Source: Anaerolineales bacterium (GTDB taxonomy: Bacteria > Chloroflexota > Anaerolineae > 4572-78 > J111). Taken from it: a DNA stretch of 64,000 bases. Numbering within the stretch: the first letter of the stretch is position 1; each line of letters opens with the position of its first letter. The DNA is taken from positions 1,860,001 through 1,924,000 of the forward strand of contig JABTUW010000001.1 in NCBI GenBank assembly GCA_015075185.1. Direction: 5' to 3'. Shown here piece by piece: positions 59,325 through 64,000 of the stretch. The notes beneath the pieces are model-generated. The model was given only the letters and a program-made list of their open reading frames with translations, was not told the DNA's origin and made no database searches. Both the position numbers and the translations under genes were made by a program.

Positions 59325-60320
59325 ATGCAAATTCAAATCAAATCTCTGGAAGTAAAGAATTGCGGTCCACTGCGTGATGTAGAGATTGATTTTACGATAA
59401 ATGGCGCGCCCCGTCCGGTCACAGTGATTGGAGGAGCTAATGGGAGTGGGAAGACAACTATTTTAGAACTCATTGTTGCCCTATTTTATTTATTGTACGG
59501 TAAACTCCCTAATGATCTATCTCAACACATAAATACTAGTATCTTAGCTAGGACCCAAAAAGCGCGATTACATTTCTTAGCTGATAACAAAGAATTTAGT
59601 ATATTTTGGGAGATTGATCAAGGAGGACATATATTTGGTGTAGATCAATCTAAAATTGAAGATAGATTGGATTTTTCTAACATAATTCGAACACAAGAAA
59701 GACTTAAACTAGAGCCATTTACCTCTAACAATAATAAGGATAAGAATAAGCTCCCTGCTCGCGCTAAGTACCAAATACCTTCTATTTTATATTTTCCTGA
59801 CTATCGGCGACTCGAACCAGTAGAAAGTCAGCAAATAAATCGCGAAGATGTACTTTATAGATGGATCCATCGTTATGAGTCAGTTCATTCATTTAAGGGA
59901 TCACTTGATAGTTATCTTGTCTGGCTTGATTATGCTCATCCTCAATCATTTGCTCAAATTAGGCAATTTCTAAATGAGACAGTTTTGGTGGGTAAAGGTA
60001 TTGGAAGAGTGGACCGCCCGGAGTTAGCTACAATGATCAAATTGGCTCACGGTCAGACTCATCGGCTCGACAAATTGAGTTCTGGTGAGCAGAACCTTCT
60101 AATCATTATGCTCGAACTTCGCCGCAGATTATTGCCAGGTAGTATTGTCTTGATTGACGAAATTGAGAATAGCCTCCATCCGGCTTTTCAACACCGTTTA
60201 GCGGAAGCTCTCCTTAAATTACAAAAACAAGTGCCATTTCAATTGATCGTCACCACACATGCTCCAAGTTTTCTGGATGCCTTTGGTGCTGAGTCCACCC
60301 TTTTGTTGACGGAGTTTTAG
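59325..60320 (+). CDS. ABC-type AAA ATPase of a two-gene defence system (AriA-like)
   Basis: 331 residues. Walker A GGANGSGKTT (about 37-46), signature LSSGEQN (about 252), Walker B SIVLIDEIENSLHP, and switch His in VTTHAPSF. This is an AAA_15/AAA_21 (OLD/SMC-like) ATPase. With the next gene it has the AriA-AriB layout of PARIS, in which the ATPase senses a phage anti-restriction protein and releases the nuclease. It is shorter than typical AriA, so another ATPase-DUF4435 family is possible. AT-rich by eye compared with both neighbours, suggesting horizontal gain. Confidence 0.75.
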   Translation: MQIQIKSLEVKNCGPLRDVEIDFTINGAPRPVTVIGGANGSGKTTILELIVALFYLLYGKLPNDLSQHINTSILARTQKARLHFLADNKEFSIFWEIDQGGHIFGVDQSKIEDRLDFSNIIRTQERLKLEPFTSNNNKDKNKLPARAKYQIPSILYFPDYRRLEPVESQQINREDVLYRWIHRYESVHSFKGSLDSYLVWLDYAHPQSFAQIRQFLNETVLVGKGIGRVDRPELATMIKLAHGQTHRLDKLSSGEQNLLIIMLELRRRLLPGSIVLIDEIENSLHPAFQHRLAEALLKLQKQVPFQLIVTTHAPSFLDAFGAESTLLLTEF

Positions 60321-60321
60321 T

Positions 60322-61161
60322 GTGCCCACTCGCATTATTAGACCGCTTCCTCCAGAATTGACCAAGATACTTTTTGAGCTAGGACCTCGCAAACTTGTTT
60401 TAGTTGAAGGCTCCGACGATGTTGAGATATTCCGAATATGGTATCATGACCGACTAAGCCAAGTGCTATTTTATCCAACGGAGGGATATATCAGTGTTGA
60501 AGTATTTCTAACTGAAATACTAAATCATAGTACTACAAAACAAGCTTACGGGCTTATTGATCGTGATTTTCGAAGTGAGGCTGAAGTTGAAACACCGTTA
60601 AATGATCCAGAAGCACACCTTTTTATCTTACGGCGTTATGCTCTAGAGAATTATTTGCTGGAGCCGGTTGCTGTATTTGAAGAGTTAAGCCTATACCTTG
60701 GTCAGAACTTTCATATCGTCAATGAGGAAGCCATGGTCCAAAGCTTGCTCACTATGTGTCGCCAACTCAAACCCATCATAGCGGCTAATTGGATTTTTTG
60801 GGATGAAAATCTAACTAGAACAACTAATCGCATTAGGTACCTCGATATGCGATTTCCAAACGATGACCGACTTCTGTTATTTCAGCGGACAGCCAAAAAT
60901 TTAGGATGTTTGGATGAAGAAGCAGAACAACGCATATTAGAAAAAGAAGCCCTTCTAGAGACAAGACTAGTTGATCTTAACTCAGCCTATACTTGCATTG
61001 ACGGGAAACGTTTGCTAAGGCTATTAGAAAAAGAATATAGAATTCCCCATCTAGATCACTTCTACCGCCTCTTGGCACGAACCATTCGGCAAATTGGCCT
61101 ACACCCTGATATTCAACAGATCGTTGAACAGCGTATACTCAGCCAGGGTGGTGAAGTGTAA
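60322..61161 (+). CDS. DUF4435/TOPRIM-like effector (AriB-like)
   Basis: 279 residues from a GTG one base after the ATPase stop. The TOPRIM-like residues are visible: LVLVEGSDDVEIFR (Glu, about 32) and YGLIDRDF (DxD). RRYALENYLLEP is the DUF4435 signature. In PARIS, AriB is a nuclease that cuts host tRNA after release from AriA; here nuclease function is inference. It starts GTG and shares the AT-rich composition of its partner. The next gene begins 5 bp after its stop. Confidence 0.78.
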   Translation: MPTRIIRPLPPELTKILFELGPRKLVLVEGSDDVEIFRIWYHDRLSQVLFYPTEGYISVEVFLTEILNHSTTKQAYGLIDRDFRSEAEVETPLNDPEAHLFILRRYALENYLLEPVAVFEELSLYLGQNFHIVNEEAMVQSLLTMCRQLKPIIAANWIFWDENLTRTTNRIRYLDMRFPNDDRLLLFQRTAKNLGCLDEEAEQRILEKEALLETRLVDLNSAYTCIDGKRLLRLLEKEYRIPHLDHFYRLLARTIRQIGLHPDIQQIVEQRILSQGGEV

Positions 61162-61166
61162 CGATT

Positions 61167-64000
61167 GTGAACAAGAAACCCCCAGTATCCTACCACCAGC
61201 TAAGTTGGAGTTTTATTGCTCTCGTTGTCTTCATTTTATCCCTAATCATCGCTGGCTACTTTGGCCTGCACCTGCGGCGCAGCGCTCCACCTGCTCCTGC
61301 CGGCCTCCTCGCCGCCGACAAGGGCTACGGCGTCACCCTTGACCTGACCCTGTATGATGAAAATGTTCTGCCTCAAACGTTGGACACCCTGCACGATAAC
61401 GGCCTTACCTGGCTGCGCCAGCCCGTCGCCTGGGCTGAAATTGAACCAGCTCCCGGCCAATTTAACTGGTCAAACCTGGATGGCGTTGTAGGACAAGTTG
61501 CCAACTTGCCCTACAAGGTAAACCTCATCCTTGTTCTGCAGACCACCCCGGCCTGGGCCAGGCCAGCCAACACCCCCCCCACCACCCCACCCACCGAGGT
61601 CAGTGACTTTGGCAGTTTTGCCCGTGTCCTCGCTGCCCGTTACGGCGACCAAATTGACTATTACCAAATCTGGCACGAGCCAAACCTCGCCGCCAATTGG
61701 GGCAACGCCTTTGTTGACCCGGCTGCCTACGCCGGCCTGCTGCGCGAAGCTACCCTCAATATCCGTGCGGCTGACCCGCAGGCCGTCATCCTTACCGCGG
61801 CCCTGGCCCCCACCCTGGAAAACGGCCCGCTCAACCTCAACGAATTGAGCTACCTCGATAAACTTTACCAGGCTAAAGCCAACCGCTGGTTCAATGTTGT
61901 CGCCGGGCAGGCTTACGGCTTTGACGCCGAGCCAAGTGATCCAGCCCGGCCCGCTCGCCTCAACTTTAGCCGTCTCGAACTGCTGCGCCGGGTGATGCTC
62001 GATCACGGCGATACTGATACCCCCATCTGGACCACCGCTTTTGGCTGGAACGCTCTCCCCGCCGATTGGAACGGCCACCCCTCTCCCTGGGAAAGTGACA
62101 CGCCGGAGGTACAGGCCAGGCGTACCGCTGCCGCCGTTGCTCAAGCCCGGCGCAATTGGCCCTGGTTGGGGCCAATGTTAGCCATCCGTTGGGACTCAAC
62201 CGGCCTGGTTGCTGACGACCCAGCTCGCGGATTTGCCTTACAAGAGGCTGCCCCCGTTCTGGCCGCCCTTCAAGCGGCGTCTGCTAACTCACCCGTCGCC
62301 ACGGCTGGGCGCTATCCCGCCGATGACCCCACCGGCCATTACGGCCCCGGCTGGCGTTTTGCCCAAACTCAAGCCGATATTCCCCACCACGAGCCGCGTA
62401 CCTTGACCATCCCCTTTGCCGGCACTCGCCTCGACCTGACGGTCAATCGCGGCCCGTATCGGGGTTATCTGTGGGTTCAAATTGACGGCCAACCGGCTAA
62501 CGCCCTCCCCCAAGACAACCAGGGTCGCAGCTACGTGGTTCTCTACGATCCCCTGCGGGAGAGCGAACCTGTGACTCTGGCCCAACATTTGGCTTCCGGC
62601 CCCCATGAAGCGATCATCGAGGCCGAGGGCGGCTGGGGTCAATGGGCCATTGGCGGCTGGACGGTTTATAACGAAAGCGACACCCGGACGGCGCAAATCG
62701 GGTTTACTGCTGCCAGTATCGTCGCTGTACTCAGTGGGGTGATTTGTCTGGCCTGGCTGATCCAGAACCCGGCTGCACCGCTCAAGTTGGTTTGGGCCTG
62801 GGCTGAAATTCTCGTTGCCCTATACGCCATCCTGGGCGAGCGCGGCCAGGTTGTACTGACCTTTGGCCTGGCGCTGGCGTTTTACCTCACCCCGGGCTGG
62901 GGCGCTTTAGTCTGGCTGAGTCTGCTAGTCCTTGCTCTTCTCGTGCGCCCCGACCTGGGCCTGGCCCTGGTTGCCTTCAGTCTCTCGTTTTTTCAGGCGT
63001 ACAAACAACTACCCCTCGGAAGCGTTTCCCCTGTCGAACTGGCCCTGGCCTTATCCCTCGCCGGTTTCATCTTTCGTGGACTTCTTTTTTGGGGTCGAAG
63101 CTGGTATGCACCCTCGTCGTTAAATTTTCATCCCCCGTCTTCTATCCTCCATTTGCTATCTTCTATCTTCTATCCTCTATCCACAGACCTCGCTGCTCTC
63201 GCTCTTGTCGCCCTGGCTTTCGCCTCAACCCTGGCCGCCGAAAACTTTGGGGTCAGTATGCGCGAGTGGCGCGTTGTCGTTGTCGAGTCGGTCATCTTCT
63301 ATTTCCTGGTGCGTCTAGGGCTGGATTTTAGGCCCCAATTGACCGCAGACCGCAGACCGCCAACCGCCAACCAACAGTCCCCCCTCTACGCGCAGCGTCC
63401 ATCTTCTATCTTCTATCTTCCCACCTGGACCTGGCGTCTGGTTGATGCCTTTATCGCCGGGGCAGTACTGCAAGCCTTGATTGCCCTCTATCTCTACTTT
63501 TTCACCGGCCAATCCATCACCGCCGAGGGTGTCCGCCGGGCCTTAGGGTTGGCCTACGGCTCGCCCAATAACCTCTCCCTCTTTCTCGACCGGGCCTGGC
63601 CGATCTTGTTAGCGGTAACAGTCTGGCCGGGTATATGGAGCCTCCGACGATGGTTTTATAGCGTAGGATTACTGGTGGTGAGCGCAGCGCTCTATCTCAC
63701 TTTTTCTAAAGGGGCGTTGTTGTTAGGGCTGCCGGCAGGGGTACTGGCGATGGCGCTATTCTATGTCGGGTGGGGTCAAGCCGGGCGGCGGCAGTGGCGG
63801 CCTGTCTTGCTGGCAGCAGTGGGTGGCCTGGCCGTGCTGACCCTGGCCCTCATTCCGCTCAGCCAAACGGAGCGTTTCCGCACTGTCTTTGATTTCAATC
63901 CGGGCAGCACCGGCTTTTTCCGGCTGAAACTGTGGCAGGCCTCGCTGGCCATGCTCCGCGATCACTGGCCCCTGGGCGTCGGACTGGACAATTTTCTGTA
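61167..64000 (+). CDS. GH-A-like domain fused to O-antigen-ligase-like membrane protein, C-terminus cut by window
   Basis: Open from the GTG at 61167 to the window end (>944 residues). One helix (FIALVVFILSLIIAGYFGL) leads to an exterior GH-A barrel with WAEIEPAPGQFNW, IWHEPN (acid/base Glu, about 175) and a region WTTAFGWN where the nucleophile Glu expected in ITEMGW is not evident. After a beta segment (about 390-510) come about ten helices ending LWQASLAMLRDHWPLGVGLDNF, the O-antigen ligase (Wzy_C) signature. It likely builds or transfers surface polysaccharide. Two repeat cassettes (63121-63180, 63338-63425) are read in frame. Confidence 0.75.
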   Translation, partial: MNKKPPVSYHQLSWSFIALVVFILSLIIAGYFGLHLRRSAPPAPAGLLAADKGYGVTLDLTLYDENVLPQTLDTLHDNGLTWLRQPVAWAEIEPAPGQFNWSNLDGVVGQVANLPYKVNLILVLQTTPAWARPANTPPTTPPTEVSDFGSFARVLAARYGDQIDYYQIWHEPNLAANWGNAFVDPAAYAGLLREATLNIRAADPQAVILTAALAPTLENGPLNLNELSYLDKLYQAKANRWFNVVAGQAYGFDAEPSDPARPARLNFSRLELLRRVMLDHGDTDTPIWTTAFGWNALPADWNGHPSPWESDTPEVQARRTAAAVAQARRNWPWLGPMLAIRWDSTGLVADDPARGFALQEAAPVLAALQAASANSPVATAGRYPADDPTGHYGPGWRFAQTQADIPHHEPRTLTIPFAGTRLDLTVNRGPYRGYLWVQIDGQPANALPQDNQGRSYVVLYDPLRESEPVTLAQHLASGPHEAIIEAEGGWGQWAIGGWTVYNESDTRTAQIGFTAASIVAVLSGVICLAWLIQNPAAPLKLVWAWAEILVALYAILGERGQVVLTFGLALAFYLTPGWGALVWLSLLVLALLVRPDLGLALVAFSLSFFQAYKQLPLGSVSPVELALALSLAGFIFRGLLFWGRSWYAPSSLNFHPPSSILHLLSSIFYPLSTDLAALALVALAFASTLAAENFGVSMREWRVVVVESVIFYFLVRLGLDFRPQLTADRRPPTANQQSPLYAQRPSSIFYLPTWTWRLVDAFIAGAVLQALIALYLYFFTGQSITAEGVRRALGLAYGSPNNLSLFLDRAWPILLAVTVWPGIWSLRRWFYSVGLLVVSAALYLTFSKGALLLGLPAGVLAMALFYVGWGQAGRRQWRPVLLAAVGGLAVLTLALIPLSQTERFRTVFDFNPGSTGFFRLKLWQASLAMLRDHWPLGVGLDNFL
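63338..63425. repeat. Word repeats inside the O-antigen-ligase-like CDS
   Basis: ACCGCAGACCGCAGACCGCC words then TCTTCTATC words, read in frame as DRRPPTANQQSP and PSSIFYLP in a loop between helices. Confidence 0.75.

Noticed and set aside
1..64000. tRNA or rRNA genes
   Set aside because: Gaps were read for cloverleaf-like arms and conserved rRNA words; none was convincing, though a covariance-model scan would be decisive.

Overview
The window looks like a chromosomal segment of a Chloroflexota bacterium, probably Anaerolineae-like. This rests on gene content (a CruF/CruG-type carotenoid cluster, many single-pass surface proteins with Thr/Pro-rich linkers, GH-A lipoproteins) and on the unusually many short word-like intergenic repeats. 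No rRNA, tRNA or CRISPR array was seen. The taxonomy is inference.

Layout. 1-849: 3' end of gpmI. 884-2260: decayed genes, including a partial copy of the M50 protease gene that is intact at 16944. 2543-7440 (minus): carotenoid cluster (DUF6992-like membrane protein, hydrolase remnant, CruF, PlsY, CruG-like GT2, CrtI-like), preceded by a promoter whose -35 is covered by three 11-bp-spaced TGTACA-like repeats, the layout of a CarH/LitR operator. 7965-9589: SET protein and an asparaginase-domain/PH-like pair. 9702-13267: two surface lipoproteins. 13270-16706: pyruvate-dehydrogenase-type E1 alpha, E1 beta and a degenerate lipoamide-dehydrogenase-like protein, without E2. 16944-20194: M50 protease with CBS domains, MFS exporter, MarR. 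20332-25499: CoA-transferase-like pair, acyl-CoA ligase and DUF169, interrupted by a GIY-YIG/repeat element. 26185-31652: GH63-like glycosidase, SPFH + NTPase pair, TraR/DksA protein. 31875-37509: Eis-like acetyltransferase, LOG-like protein, metallophosphoesterase + pheA, lysC, a receiver protein.

37.6-39.96 kb holds small proteins and a radical SAM/SPASM protein. 40040-47803 is the most interesting region: a tight five-gene minus-strand operon encoding an EAD-type adaptor fused to a nucleosidase, a coiled-coil protein with a degenerate P-loop (iSTAND-like), a MoxR AAA+ ATPase, a vWA-like protein, and a 1070-residue protein with two P-loops and a C-terminal winged helix. It fits the MoxR/vWA NTP-dependent conflict systems. 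The nucleosidase and the degenerate NTPase share a coiled-coil module that could bring effector and sensor together.

47901-59164 is mostly housekeeping and surface functions (PfkB kinase, MaoC, KynB-like, FHA receptor-like protein, two M23 proteins, SDR, AzlCD, AraC, amine oxidase). 59246-61161 is an AT-rich two-gene defence cassette (ABC-type ATPase + DUF4435/TOPRIM, PARIS-like). The window ends in a large membrane protein joining a GH-A-like domain to an O-antigen-ligase-like domain, cut by the window edge.

Throughout, short repeat cassettes lie between genes and also inside open frames, where they add residues or supply starts and stops.
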